A stretch of DNA of 64,000 bases from an uncultured Bacteroidales bacterium (GCA_946185535.1 CAMHJX010000001.1:186001-250000); one strand, 5' to 3'. Shown: positions 8,742-17,550, counted from the stretch's first letter. Translations and numbers: made by a program. Notes: generated by a model from the sequence alone, not told the origin.

Positions 8742-10394
8742 ATGCTCAAGCAACTGCACATCAGTAACTACGCCTTGATTGACGAGCTGAGTGTCAGTTT
8801 CGAGAGTGGTTTCAATGTCATCACTGGCGAAACTGGTGCGGGCAAGTCCATCTTGCTCGGCGCCTTAGGTTTTGCCTTGGGCGACCGCGCCGACACCAAC
8901 GTGCTCTTCGACAAAGACAAGAAATGTGTCGTTGAAGCCCAGTTTGAACTCAACGATGAAAACCTGAAGCCCCTATTTGAGGCTAATGACCTTGATTTTG
9001 AAAGCGAATCCATCTTCCGCCGCGAACTTAACCCGCAAAAGAAAAGTCGCGCTTTCATCAACGACACACCTGTGGCCTTGCAAACCATGAAAGAGATTGG
9101 AAGCCAACTGGTTGACATCCATTCACAGCATGATTCCCTTTTGCTCACCGATGCCGACTTTCAGCTCAAACTATTGGACGAAATCGCTCAAAACGAAGCG
9201 GTTTTAGCTGATTATCAGACAGAATACGGCAATTACAATATCCTCAAGCGTAAATTGGACGACTTGAAGGAGATGGCGACCAAAAACACCGCCGAGAACG
9301 ACTACTTGAAATTCCAGTTGAACGAGCTCGACAAAGCCCAACTCAAGGAAGGTGAATATGCCGATATAGAACAGACTCTCAACGTAATGGAGAACGCAGA
9401 GGAAATCAAGACTTTGCTCGTCAACGCCAATGGATTGATGGACGACTCGGAAAACGCCATTCTGGGGCAAATGAACGCCTTAGCAAGCACTTTGCATCGT
9501 ATGCGCCAACTCCTTCCCGACACTGAGAGCATTGAGGAGCGCGTCGAAAACCTAAAAGTGGAGCTGAAAGACATTGCCTACGACCTACGCCGCAAGGAAG
9601 ACGACACCCAATTCGATGAAGAGCAACTGCAAAGCCTTCAAGAACGCTACGACCTGCTCAGCCGTCTGATGATGAAGCATCGCGTGAACGACTTTGATGA
9701 ACTCATCACCTTGAGAGACGGTCTAAAAGAGAAAGTGAATGCCTTCGAAAACATCGATGAGGCCATTGCCAAGGCAGAAAAAGAGCTGAGAGAAAGCGAA
9801 AAACGGCTTTCAAGCCATGCCAAGGTCTTGCATGACAAACGTTGCCAAGCCGCCATAGCTTTCAGCGAGAAAGTCACGGCACTAGTGCGGCAATTGGCCA
9901 TGCCTTTTGCCCAATTCCAAGTCTGCGTGGATAGTCAAACCAACTATGGCAGCAAGGGCTGTGATGAAATCCGTTTCCTTTTCTCTGCCAACAAAGGCAT
10001 TGCCGTTGATGACCTCCGCCGAGTGGCCTCAGGGGGCGAACTCTCACGCTTGATGCTCTCCATCAAGAGTGCGATTTCAAGCTACAACTACATCCCCACC
10101 CTCATTTTCGACGAAATCGACACGGGTGTTTCGGGCGAAGTGGCGGCCAAAATCGGAAGCATCATGCGGCAAATGGGACTTTCTCTCCAACTCATCTCCA
10201 TCACCCATCTGCCTCAAGTGGCCAGCCAAGCCGAGCACCATTATTTCATTTACAAGGACAACGAAGGCACGCGCACCAAATCACATATCCGCGTTTTGCA
10301 ACACGAAGAGCGCATCACCGAAATCGCCAAGATGCTCAGCAACGACCAAGTGACACCCGAAGCTTTGCGGGCGGCAGAAGTGTTATTGAAATAA
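8742..10394 (+). CDS. recN: DNA repair protein RecN
   Basis: 550 residues, standard length. RecN is an SMC-like ATPase that acts at DNA double-strand breaks. The Walker A GETGAGKS lies near residue 28, a long coiled coil occupies about residues 150-380 (many Glu/Lys/Leu heptads), and the C-terminal half has the signature ASGGELSRLMLSIK and the Walker B LIFDEIDTGVSGEVA. It is complete and shows no frame disruption. It converges with lpxA, with only 8 bp between the stop codons. Confidence 0.96.
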   Translation: MLKQLHISNYALIDELSVSFESGFNVITGETGAGKSILLGALGFALGDRADTNVLFDKDKKCVVEAQFELNDENLKPLFEANDLDFESESIFRRELNPQKKSRAFINDTPVALQTMKEIGSQLVDIHSQHDSLLLTDADFQLKLLDEIAQNEAVLADYQTEYGNYNILKRKLDDLKEMATKNTAENDYLKFQLNELDKAQLKEGEYADIEQTLNVMENAEEIKTLLVNANGLMDDSENAILGQMNALASTLHRMRQLLPDTESIEERVENLKVELKDIAYDLRRKEDDTQFDEEQLQSLQERYDLLSRLMMKHRVNDFDELITLRDGLKEKVNAFENIDEAIAKAEKELRESEKRLSSHAKVLHDKRCQAAIAFSEKVTALVRQLAMPFAQFQVCVDSQTNYGSKGCDEIRFLFSANKGIAVDDLRRVASGGELSRLMLSIKSAISSYNYIPTLIFDEIDTGVSGEVAAKIGSIMRQMGLSLQLISITHLPQVASQAEHHYFIYKDNEGTRTKSHIRVLQHEERITEIAKMLSNDQVTPEALRAAEVLLK

Positions 10395-10402
10395 GCGGGA
10401 AA

Positions 10403-11188
10403 TCAGTCTTCGTTACCGATGGCATTCTTCATGATGCCGATCTTGGAATTCTCAATGAAATCAAGGATGAAATCGCGGTCTTCCGAAACGGGAAGGTTCT
10501 CACGGATATATTGCACCGACTGGCTGATATTCATTCCGACGCTGTAAATCACTCGATAGACATCCTGAATCGCATTGATGCGCTGACGGCAGAAGCCACG
10601 ACGCATCAAACCAATGGAATTGACGCCAGCATAACACACCGGATAGCCTGGACCTGTTTTCACAAACGGAGGAATGTCCTTATTGACCAAAGCCCCACCG
10701 CAAATCATCACGTGGGAGCCGATACGGCAGAACTGGCTCACAGCTGCCAAGCCGCCAAAGATGGCCCAGTCATCAACAGTAATATGACCCGCCAAAGTAG
10801 CCGCATTGGCCATGATGACATGGTTGCCAAGGTAGCAGTCGTGCGCGACATGGGTGAAAGCCATGAGCAGGCAATCATCACCCACAACAGTCTTTCCTGA
10901 GGCAGCCGTGCCTTTGTTGACCGTTGCCGACTCGCGTACCGTTGTACCGTCGCCGATATAGCAATAGGTGGTCTCACCTTTGTATTTCAAGTCTTGAGGA
11001 ATGGCAGAGATAACCGCACCAGGGAAAATCTTGCAATTCTTTCCGATGCGGGCACCGTCCATAATGACAGCATTGGGACCAATCCAAGTGCCCGAGCCAA
11101 TCTCAACGTCTTCGCCAATCCATGCGAAAGCCTCGATCTTCACATCTTCAGCGATGCGGGCATTCGGGTGAATATAGGCCATGTTCAT
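10403..11188 (-). CDS. lpxA: Acyl-ACP--UDP-N-acetylglucosamine O-acyltransferase
   Basis: 261 residues. LpxA adds the first 3-hydroxyacyl chain to UDP-GlcNAc, starting lipid A synthesis. The N-terminal two thirds is a left-handed beta-helix of hexapeptide repeats (for example VEIGSGTWIGPNAVI); the catalytic His is in FTHVAHDCYLGNHV. The C-terminal part is the helical domain. Starts at 11188 and 11182 are both possible (MNMAYIHPN). The gene lies 48 bp downstream of lpxC. An array of 7-bp CTAAACT units is directly upstream of the start. Confidence 0.95.
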   Translation of the reverse strand: MNMAYIHPNARIAEDVKIEAFAWIGEDVEIGSGTWIGPNAVIMDGARIGKNCKIFPGAVISAIPQDLKYKGETTYCYIGDGTTVRESATVNKGTAASGKTVVGDDCLLMAFTHVAHDCYLGNHVIMANAATLAGHITVDDWAIFGGLAAVSQFCRIGSHVMICGGALVNKDIPPFVKTGPGYPVCYAGVNSIGLMRRGFCRQRINAIQDVYRVIYSVGMNISQSVQYIRENLPVSEDRDFILDFIENSKIGIMKNAIGNED

Positions 11189-11213
11189 AGTTTAGAGTTT
11201 AGTGTTTAGAGTG
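11187..11213 (-). repeat. Heptamer array CTAAACT/CTAAACA upstream of lpxA
   Basis: On the coding strand of lpxA, CTAAACA and CTAAACT units with a 7-bp period run into the start codon. The same unit in the same orientation precedes tmRNA at 33099-33133. Confidence 0.75.
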
Positions 11214-11236
11214 GAACGGGGCACAAAGTCTTTCGT

Positions 11237-12151
11237 TTAATATAATAAGGTGTGCTTAATCTTTCGTGCGAAAGAGGTGTTGGAGAAGTGGCCAGGCTTC
11301 ACAGCAGTCACTTTACCAAGAATAGGACGACCGACCAAAGTGAGGTCACCGATGACATCCAACAGCTTGTGACGGGCAGGCTCGTTTTCGAAATAGAGTT
11401 CCACATTGTTCAGGATACCGCATTCCTTGACCGTGACTTTCGGCTTCTTAAAGAAAGCGGCAATATGGTCAAGTTCTTCGGAAGAGACATTGCGGTTGAC
11501 AAACACAATAGCATTAGTCAAGTCGCCACCCTTGATGAGGTTACGGCTAATAAGCGTCTCAAGTTCATGCAGGAAAACAAAAGTACGGCAAGGTGCAATC
11601 TCGCTTTCGAAGTTCTTCAGATCGTGCAAGGAAGCATGTTGCTCATCAAGCACCCTGGTATTGTATTTCACCTTTACATCGATTTGGAAAGAATCGGCCG
11701 GCTCAATCTTCAATTCAATGCCCAAAACTTCATTCTTATAGGAAATCGGCTCTTCGATGACAAGATAATTGCGAGGGGCATTCTGCTCAACGATACCCGC
11801 CTGATGGATGGCCTCAACGAAGAATTTGGCGCTACCATCCATGATGGGAGTCTCTTCAACATCGATGTCAATCAGTACATTATCGATACCCATGCCACGC
11901 AAAGCAGCCAAGACATGCTCAACGGTGTAAATCTTCACACCGCCCTTGCCGAGGGTCGTACCGCGAGCTGTATCAATCACATTGTCGACATCAGCCTCAA
12001 TAATGGGTTGGGTTTCTATATCAATTCTACGAAAGCGAATTCCAGAATTTATAGGAGCCGGATTGAAGGTGAGGGTGCCGCACTGACGCGTGTGGAGACC
12101 TGCCCCTTTAACACTGACTCTTTTTTTGAGCGTACATTGTTTATCTTGCAT
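11237..12151 (-). CDS. lpxC: UDP-3-O-acyl-N-acetylglucosamine deacetylase, not fused to FabZ
   Basis: 304 residues. LpxC is the zinc deacetylase that commits UDP-GlcNAc precursors to lipid A. Zinc-site motifs are visible: the first His in TVEHVLAAL, and the pair in HKLLDVIGDL. The start at 12151 (MQDKQCTLKKRVSVKGAGLH) fits the family; the frame extends to 12193 but a promoter lies there. In most Bacteroidota LpxC continues into a FabZ dehydratase domain (total about 460 residues). Here the protein stops right after the LpxC domain (FARKIKHTLLY) and lpxA begins 48 bp later. Confidence 0.93.
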   Translation of the reverse strand: MQDKQCTLKKRVSVKGAGLHTRQCGTLTFNPAPINSGIRFRRIDIETQPIIEADVDNVIDTARGTTLGKGGVKIYTVEHVLAALRGMGIDNVLIDIDVEETPIMDGSAKFFVEAIHQAGIVEQNAPRNYLVIEEPISYKNEVLGIELKIEPADSFQIDVKVKYNTRVLDEQHASLHDLKNFESEIAPCRTFVFLHELETLISRNLIKGGDLTNAIVFVNRNVSSEELDHIAAFFKKPKVTVKECGILNNVELYFENEPARHKLLDVIGDLTLVGRPILGKVTAVKPGHFSNTSFARKIKHTLLY

Positions 12152-12190
12152 AAAAACGAAGTTGTGTGGAACATTCCCACAAAAAACGGG

Positions 12191-12222
12191 CAAAAATAGG
12201 AAATTATTCTACAAGCGCCAAA
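12191..12222 (-). promoter_or_regulatory. Bacteroidota promoter for lpxC-lpxA
   Basis: On the minus strand, TTTG (12219-12222) is separated by 20 bases from TATTTTTG (12191-12198), a near-ideal Bacteroidota -33/-7 pair. It lies 40 bases upstream of the lpxC start. Confidence 0.75.
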
Positions 12223-12230
12223 AAAAACCG

Positions 12231-12238
12231 TATCTTTA
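12231..12238 (+). promoter_or_regulatory. -7-like box for the YdcF gene
   Basis: TATCTTTA, one base off the TAnnTTTG consensus, 40 bases before the start at 12278 and divergent from the lpxC promoter. Confidence 0.4.
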
Positions 12239-12277
12239 CACACTTTTAGGAAGCATTTCAAACAGAACACACGCACA

Positions 12278-12964
12278 ATGAAGCACTTAGGAAGAATAAT
12301 AAAAATTACATTTTTTACTCTCGGAGCACTGTTTTTCGTGATGTTAGTTTTAGCTTTCACCTCCGTGCCATTTTACGCTTATTACCGTTTGGGGCAGAAC
12401 CCGAATGAGAGCGATACGCTTATGCAGCCCCGACACATTGTGATGTTCGGCGGAGCGGGAATGCCCTCCGAAGACAACCTTATACGGCTTTACCACACGG
12501 CAGCATTGTCCACGCATTTTGAAATCCCAGTCATTTTGGTGCATCCTGAAGATTCCCTCTGCCAGGCTGAAATGACCCGACTTCTGCGCCAAGATGGCGT
12601 TGACAGCATATTATATATGACCGAAGGAGCCAATACACGTTCACAGGCATTGGGACTCATGGCGAACTATCCAGAACTGGCTGAAAAGCCTTTCATTGTC
12701 ATCACCTCACCCGAGCATGTCAGGCGCACGGTGAAATGCCTCAACAAGGCAGGATTCCAAAACGTCATCGGGAAAGCAGCCTATCCCGCCACCGTCGATT
12801 TCGACCTGTCGCTGAAGAAACGGGAACTCGGTGGAAACGAAGCGATTCCATCCATTGAAAGCGTCAAGATGCGCTACACGTTTTTCAATTACTTGAAGCT
12901 GGAGATTACCTGCGCGAGAGAATATTTCGCGCTGGCATACTATAGGATAAAAGGTTGGATCTGA
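12278..12964 (+). CDS. YdcF/SanA family (DUF218) inner-membrane protein
   Basis: 228 residues. An N-terminal membrane helix (about 10-32, ITFFTLGALFFVMLVLAFTS) is followed by a Rossmann-like DUF218 domain: HIVMFGGAGMPSEDNLIRLY, the HPEDSLCQAEMTRLL segment, TEGANTRSQALG with the family's N-T-xx-N/E-A pattern, and FIVITSPEHVRRTV. Members such as SanA and ElyC act on envelope functions, but their chemistry is not settled. Its location is odd: it stands on the opposite strand between lpxD and lpxC, which are adjacent in many relatives. Confidence 0.85.
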   Translation: MKHLGRIIKITFFTLGALFFVMLVLAFTSVPFYAYYRLGQNPNESDTLMQPRHIVMFGGAGMPSEDNLIRLYHTAALSTHFEIPVILVHPEDSLCQAEMTRLLRQDGVDSILYMTEGANTRSQALGLMANYPELAEKPFIVITSPEHVRRTVKCLNKAGFQNVIGKAAYPATVDFDLSLKKRELGGNEAIPSIESVKMRYTFFNYLKLEITCAREYFALAYYRIKGWI

Positions 12965-12976
12965 ATTATTTGGGGT

Positions 12977-12998
12977 GAGACGTAGCACGCTACGTCTC
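12977..12998. repeat. Palindrome GAGACGTAG/CTACGTCTC
   Basis: Perfect 9-bp arms around CACG, in the 41-bp gap between the convergent YdcF and lpxD genes. Member of the GAGACG...CGTCTC family also at 23956-23977 and 25315-25344. It could also end transcription from either side. Confidence 0.75.
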
Positions 12999-13005
12999 TA
13001 CAGGT

Positions 13006-14046
13006 TTAGGATTGTTTTTTCAATTCGGCCAATTCCTTTTCAAGGGCATCCAATTTGCGAGCCATTTCGTCAATATGGCGGAATCGGGCATTGGAGACCA
13101 GATACTGCCTCAACGGCTGTATCGGCGTGCCCATAAACTCCTTGTTTTCCTCCTTGATGCTGCCCATGATGCCACTCTGTCCGCCAAACTTTGAACCATC
13201 GGCAATGTTGATATGCCCCACAAAACCCGACTGGCCGCCAACAACACAATTCTTTCCGAGATGCGTCGAGCCGCTGACACCCACCTGGGCCGCCAAAGCG
13301 GAGTTTTCACCAATCTCTACGTTGTGTGCAAGATGGATTAGATTGTCCAATTTAACCCCTTTACAGACACGCGTCGAGCCCATGGTAGAGCGGTCGATGG
13401 TGGTGTTGGCACCGATTTCCACATTGTCCTCAACGACCACATTACCTACCTGTGGGATTTTCTCATAATGGCCGTCAGGCTGTGGCGCAAAACCGAAGCC
13501 GTCGGCACCGAGTACCGCACCTGCATGGAGGATACAATTCTTGCCAATGACCGTATTACGGTACAGCTTGACACCAGGATACAAAACCGTATTGTCGCCA
13601 ATGACGCAGCCATCGCCGACATACACCTGAGGATAAAGCTTCACATTGTTGCCGATTTTGGCATTTTCACCCACGAAGGCGAATTCACCGAGATAGACAT
13701 TCTCGCCACATTGCGCCGAAGATGAGACAAAAGCCAGCGATGAACTACCCTGCTTGTTTTGGGTCATCTGATCGTAAAAGGCCAGCAATTTGGCAAACGA
13801 AGCGTAGGCATCGGGCACGCGAATCAAAGTGGCGCTGATGGGCGCCGTGGCCTCGAAATCATCATTCACGATGACAATGCTCGACTGGGTCTCATAGATA
13901 TAGTGCGTGTATTTAGGATTCGCCAAAAAGCTGATCATGCCCGGGGCGCCTTCTTCGATTTTGGCCACGTTCCAGACTTCGGCATTCGGGTTGCCTTCCA
14001 CCTTGCCTTCAAGGATTCCAGCGATTTGAGTAGCGGTGAATTTCAT
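13006..14046 (-). CDS. lpxD: UDP-3-O-(3-hydroxyacyl)glucosamine N-acyltransferase
   Basis: 346 residues. LpxD adds the N-linked acyl chain after LpxC. The N-terminal uridine-binding domain (about 1-100) is followed by hexapeptide-repeat beta-helix; [10 protein letters not shown] and [11 protein letters not shown] with the catalytic His are present. The C-terminal helix ([22 protein letters not shown]) is the ACP-binding tail. The upstream 172-residue gene ends 12 bp before it, so the two are probably one transcript. Confidence 0.96.
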   Translation of the reverse strand: MKFTATQIAGILEGKVEGNPNAEVWNVAKIEEGAPGMISFLANPKYTHYIYETQSSIVIVNDDFEATAPISATLIRVPDAYASFAKLLAFYDQMTQNKQGSSSLAFVSSSAQCGENVYLGEFAFVGENAKIGNNVKLYPQVYVGDGCVIGDNTVLYPGVKLYRNTVIGKNCILHAGAVLGADGFGFAPQPDGHYEKIPQVGNVVVEDNVEIGANTTIDRSTMGSTRVCKGVKLDNLIHLAHNVEIGENSALAAQVGVSGSTHLGKNCVVGGQSGFVGHINIADGSKFGGQSGIMGSIKEENKEFMGTPIQPLRQYLVSNARFRHIDEMARKLDALEKELAELKKQS

Positions 14047-14058
14047 TGTTTTAGTGTT

Positions 14059-14577
14059 TTATAGCAGCCGTTCAAAATCACGCTTCAAGATGGCTACGGC
14101 CTGCTCCACCATGGGATTGGGCAAGGCCACAAGGCTCTGTGCCAAAATGGAGACATCCTCCTCGTCCTTCAGCTGCTCAAAAGTCGTATTGATTTGGTTG
14201 ACAAGCTCTTCCTTAGCGTTCACCACAGCGTTCCAAGTGGAGGTGGAAACATACAACTGCTGGGCGAGGTTGTGCTCAAACTCCTCGCGGACGTTTTGCA
14301 GCAATTGAAGATGGAACGCGCCTTTCTCCATGCCAGGCGTATAGACACGTTTCACCAACTGGGGCAATTGAACCCTTTCGAGATAGAGCAGAAAACGCTC
14401 ATACGCCTGCACTTTCAGTGGCATAATGATTTTCAAGGCTTGCACCTTCAGTTCCATCTTGCTTCCATTGCGGAGTTCAGCGTCTTTCATCCTAATCAGT
14501 CGAGACAAAAGGATCATGGCAGCGACCATCAACAAAAGGCCCGCGCCCATCAATGAATAGATTATCCAGGTGTTCAT
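14059..14577 (-). CDS. Membrane-anchored protein of unknown function upstream of lpxD
   Basis: 172 residues. One N-terminal membrane helix (about 5-27, IIYSLMGAGLLLMVAAMILL) followed by a charged, helical cytoplasmic part (LKIIMPLKVQAYERFLLYLERV and LAQQLYVSTSTWNAVVNAKE). I recognise no catalytic motif. It resembles the small unnamed Bacteroidota membrane proteins found next to envelope genes. It precedes lpxD by 12 bp on the same strand, suggesting a role connected to the envelope, but this is inferred only from position. Confidence 0.7.
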   Translation of the reverse strand: MNTWIIYSLMGAGLLLMVAAMILLSRLIRMKDAELRNGSKMELKVQALKIIMPLKVQAYERFLLYLERVQLPQLVKRVYTPGMEKGAFHLQLLQNVREEFEHNLAQQLYVSTSTWNAVVNAKEELVNQINTTFEQLKDEEDVSILAQSLVALPNPMVEQAVAILKRDFERLL

Positions 14578-14601
14578 AGTTTTGAAATCCAGTTATAATG
14601 G

Positions 14602-14676
14602 AAAAAACACTCAGCACATGTTTATGAAATCCTTTTTCCACGCAATACATACGTAGAAATCAAAACACATGCTGAG
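14602..14676 (-). terminator. Possible terminator downstream of the Lcl-domain gene
   Basis: Arms CTCAGCACATGTTT (14610-14623) and AAACACATGCTGAG (14663-14676) pair through their CTCAGC/GCTGAG ends and partly inside. On the minus strand the right part is followed by a T run (complement of 14602-14607). The loop of about 40 bases is long, so this is tentative. Confidence 0.4.
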
Positions 14677-14730
14677 CGTTCGTAATGACGTTTATCTCAC
14701 GCCTTACTACAGGCAATGAAGTTGCAAGAT

Positions 14731-15357
14731 TTAGAAATCTTTCACACTCCTGACGTATCTGGAAGACGTCTTGCAGTCGTTGAAACTGTCGGAGGTGTTT
14801 CCAAATCCGCCGATAGAGCACATGTACCATGCATCATCAGAATCGTGCTCTGTGGAAGACCAATAGGTATATCCATTGCGCTCGAAAATCGTGCCACCAA
14901 CTTTCTCAAGCGTTTTATTCACTTCGTCGAAGCTGGCATAGAGGTATTTCATTTGGCCAACTGCAGGAAGATACCAGCCGTTTTCGAAATCCATAAGCTC
15001 GAAAGCCGGATAGCCTGCATTTTCCTCAAGAATAGTCTCAGTATGAGCTTTACCATCCATGTCGCGAGCAGCTCTGAAATTGCTTGTCACATTGTCCAAT
15101 TTGGTGTCTTCATCATAGTTTCCCCAAGAGCATTGGCCCACGTTATCCAATGACACTGCCCATCCGTGCTGGCCTGTTCCATCCACATAAAACACAACGC
15201 CAATGGCTGCGTCGTTGGCTGCATCATAATCTGACAGACTGACCACACGGTCGCCTTCACAAAGAATGTCGCCCACTTGCACTTGAGCATTCACAAATGG
15301 CACTGCCGCAACGATCAGGAGGGCGGCCATAAAGAGTTTCATAACGTTTTTACGCAT
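14731..15357 (-). CDS. Secreted protein with Lcl/DUF1566-like domain
   Basis: 208 residues. The signal peptide (MRKNVMKLFMAALLIVAAVP, cut near FVNAQ) is followed by a domain with the DUF1566/Lcl pattern: GVVFYVDGTGQHGWAVSLD, then GWYLPAVGQMKYLY, then YTYWSSTEHDSDDAWYM and the closing SSRYVRSVKDF. Such domains are common in surface proteins and lectin-like modules. The start at 15357 puts the signal peptide at the N-terminus; the frame extends upstream to 15387. A minus-strand TATTTTTG box lies at 15400-15407. Confidence 0.8.
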   Translation of the reverse strand: MRKNVMKLFMAALLIVAAVPFVNAQVQVGDILCEGDRVVSLSDYDAANDAAIGVVFYVDGTGQHGWAVSLDNVGQCSWGNYDEDTKLDNVTSNFRAARDMDGKAHTETILEENAGYPAFELMDFENGWYLPAVGQMKYLYASFDEVNKTLEKVGGTIFERNGYTYWSSTEHDSDDAWYMCSIGGFGNTSDSFNDCKTSSRYVRSVKDF

Positions 15358-15399
15358 AATTCTTATTTTTTTAATTATACAATTCATTCAATCAAACTG

Positions 15400-15407
15400 C
15401 AAAAATA
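15400..15407 (-). promoter_or_regulatory. -7 promoter box for the Lcl-domain gene
   Basis: TATTTTTG on the minus strand followed by GCAG, 43 bases upstream of the start codon at 15357. Confidence 0.5.
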
Positions 15408-15489
15408 GAAAAAAAACTATTACGCAACTGTTTCTTTGCATGAAAAGAATAAAATTTAGCAATTCTGCCCTACCTATTAAAAAAAGGCC

Positions 15490-15497
15490 TACCTTTG
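15490..15497 (+). promoter_or_regulatory. -7 promoter box for the aspartate aminotransferase
   Basis: TACCTTTG about 130 bases upstream of the start at 15627. The long leader contains the octamer array at 15546-15577. Confidence 0.5.
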
Positions 15498-15545
15498 CCC
15501 TTCCAAAGACGCGGGTCTTAGAGACTGCGAGACGTGAATCGATCC

Positions 15546-15577
15546 GAAGTCCCGAAGTCCCGGAGTCCCGAAGTCCC
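15546..15577 (+). repeat. Octanucleotide array GAAGTCCC x4
   Basis: Four 8-bp units (GAAGTCCC twice, GGAGTCCC, GAAGTCCC) in the leader of the aminotransferase gene. Confidence 0.8.
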
Positions 15578-15626
15578 GCGTCAAAACAACGATTAAACAC
15601 ATAAACAATCAACACTTAAACATAAA

Positions 15627-16835
15627 ATGAGCGAAATCATCCTTTCCAACAGAGTTTTGAACATGGCTGAGTCTGCTACCTTGGCCATGACCAACAAGAG
15701 TCGTGAACTGAAAGCCCAAGGCATCGACGTCATCAGCCTGAGCATCGGCGAGCCCGACTTCAACACACCCGAATCGGCCAAGCAAGCCGGTATCGACGCC
15801 ATCAACGGCAACGACACGCACTATCCGCCCGTTCCTGGCACGCCCGCACTGCGTAAGGCCATCGCCAACAAGCTGAAACGCGACAACGGCCTCGACTACA
15901 AAGAGACTGACGTGCTGGTTTCGAACGGCGCCAAGCAAGCCATCAACAACGTGCTTTTGGCTGTCGTCAACGACGGCGATGAAGTCATCATCCCTGCCCC
16001 GTTCTGGGTCTCCTACCCCGAAATGGTGAAGCTGGCTGGCGGCGTGCCCGTCATCGTCAAGAGCAACATCGCCCACGACTTCAAGATTACCGCTGAGCAA
16101 CTCGAAAAGGCCATCACGCCCAAGACTAAGGTCTTCATGATCAACACGCCTTGCAACCCCAGCGGCAGCGTGTTCACCAAGGCTGAGCTGACTGCCATCG
16201 CCGAGGTGCTGAAGAAATATCCGAACATCATCATCATCTCCGATGAGATTTACGAGTTCATCCAATACGAGCAAAAGCACGAGAGCATGGGACAATTCGA
16301 CTTCTTAAAGGACCGACTTGTCCTCGTCAACGGCGTGGCCAAAGGCTATGCCATGACGGGTTGGCGCATCGGCTACATCGCCGCTCCGCAAGCCATCGTG
16401 AAGGCCACCAACAAGATCCAAGGCCAAATTACCTCCGGTATCTGCACCATCGCACAAGCCGCCGCTGCCAAGGCTATGGAACTCAGCCCAGAGAACTCGA
16501 AAGAGATCCAAGACATGCTGGCTGCCTTCCGTCACCGCCGCGACACCTTCGTGAAACTGCTGAACGAAATCCCTGGCGTGAAGTGCAACACACCCGCCGG
16601 CGCTTTCTATGTCTTCCCCGAAATGAAGTCGTTCTACGGCAAGACTGACGGCGAGACCGTCATCAAGGGTAGCGACGACCTCTGCATGTGGTTGCTCTAT
16701 AATGCTCACGTAGCTTGCGTGGCTGGCAATGCCTTCGGCAACGACGACTGCATCCGTCTGTCGTATGCCACCTCTGAGGACAAACTCATCGAGGCTGTGA
16801 AGCGCATTAAGGCCGCTCTGGCGAAACTGCATTAA
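15627..16835 (+). CDS. Pyridoxal-phosphate aspartate aminotransferase
   Basis: 402 residues, class I/II fold type I aminotransferase (I-gamma/AspB type). It would interconvert aspartate and oxaloacetate with glutamate/2-oxoglutarate. Visible motifs are SIGEPDFNTPESAKQA, SNGAKQAINNVLLA, PAPFWVSYPEM, the PLP-phosphate-binding NTPCNPSG, DEIYE, and GYAMTGWRIGY close to the Schiff-base Lys (VAKGYAMTGW). The gene stands alone; a REP palindrome follows 9 bp after the stop. Confidence 0.92.
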   Translation: MSEIILSNRVLNMAESATLAMTNKSRELKAQGIDVISLSIGEPDFNTPESAKQAGIDAINGNDTHYPPVPGTPALRKAIANKLKRDNGLDYKETDVLVSNGAKQAINNVLLAVVNDGDEVIIPAPFWVSYPEMVKLAGGVPVIVKSNIAHDFKITAEQLEKAITPKTKVFMINTPCNPSGSVFTKAELTAIAEVLKKYPNIIIISDEIYEFIQYEQKHESMGQFDFLKDRLVLVNGVAKGYAMTGWRIGYIAAPQAIVKATNKIQGQITSGICTIAQAAAAKAMELSPENSKEIQDMLAAFRHRRDTFVKLLNEIPGVKCNTPAGAFYVFPEMKSFYGKTDGETVIKGSDDLCMWLLYNAHVACVAGNAFGNDDCIRLSYATSEDKLIEAVKRIKAALAKLH

Positions 16836-16843
16836 ATCAAGTC

Positions 16844-16904
16844 GGCCCTTCGACGGGCTCAGGGACCTTCGCTTTTTTGCAGGTGCCTGAGCCTGTCGAA
16901 GGCC
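16844..16904. repeat. REP palindrome CCTTCGACGGGCTCAGG / CCTGAGCCTGTCGAAGG
   Basis: Near-perfect 20-bp arms around a 22-base loop, followed by a T run at 16910-16914, so it probably also terminates the aminotransferase transcript. Confidence 0.8.
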
Positions 16905-16938
16905 CGTCCTTTTTAAGAAACATTGAAACATACACATC

Positions 16939-17550
16939 ATGATCATCCTCTCCACCGAACCCATCCTCCCCATCTTCAACCAAGCCATCGAAGACTATCA
17001 CAAGTTTGACGATGTGGACCATCCTTGCGAAAACCCGTATGAAAAGCTGACCATCGAATGGTACCTTTATAATAAGGTGTGGATCGACACGGTGCAGTGG
17101 CACTTGGAAGACCTCATCCGCAACCCGAACATCGACCCCACGGAGGCCCTGGCCTTGAAGCGTCGCATCGACAAGTCGAACCAAGACCGCACCGACATCG
17201 TGGAGATGATTGACGGATACTATGTACTCCTTTTCCAACGTGTTGAGCCACAGCCTAATGCTACGCTCAACACAGAGAGTCCCGCTTGGGCTATCGACCG
17301 GCTTTCCATCCTGCAACTGAAGATCTACCACATGAAAGCCGAGGTGGAACGCACCGATGTGAGCGAGGAGCACAAGGCCAAGTGTGAGGAAAAACTACGT
17401 GTCTTGCAGGAACAAAACACCGACCTCTGCACCGCCATCGACCAACTGATGGAATGCTACAAAAAAGGCGAAAAGGTCATGAAGGTCTACAAGCAGATGA
17501 AGATGTACAACGACCCCGCATTGAATCCAGTGCTTTACGGGCAAAAATGA
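16939..17550 (+). CDS. DUF4254 protein
   Basis: 203 residues, mostly alpha-helical and soluble. It matches the DUF4254 family that in Bacteroidota is linked to glycosyltransferase family 9 genes; recognisable stretches are CENPYEKLTIEWYLYNKVW, LKRRIDKSNQDRTDIVEMID and SPAWAIDRLSILQLKIYHM. The last codons overlap the next gene (ATGA at 17547-17550), so translation of the two is coupled. Its role is unknown; the fixed pairing suggests it helps the glycosyltransferase. Confidence 0.85.
   Translation: MIILSTEPILPIFNQAIEDYHKFDDVDHPCENPYEKLTIEWYLYNKVWIDTVQWHLEDLIRNPNIDPTEALALKRRIDKSNQDRTDIVEMIDGYYVLLFQRVEPQPNATLNTESPAWAIDRLSILQLKIYHMKAEVERTDVSEEHKAKCEEKLRVLQEQNTDLCTAIDQLMECYKKGEKVMKVYKQMKMYNDPALNPVLYGQK

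Noticed and set aside
11189..11236. A frameshifted fabZ domain between lpxC and lpxA
   Set aside because: Only 48 bp separate the genes, too short to hold FabZ in any frame.
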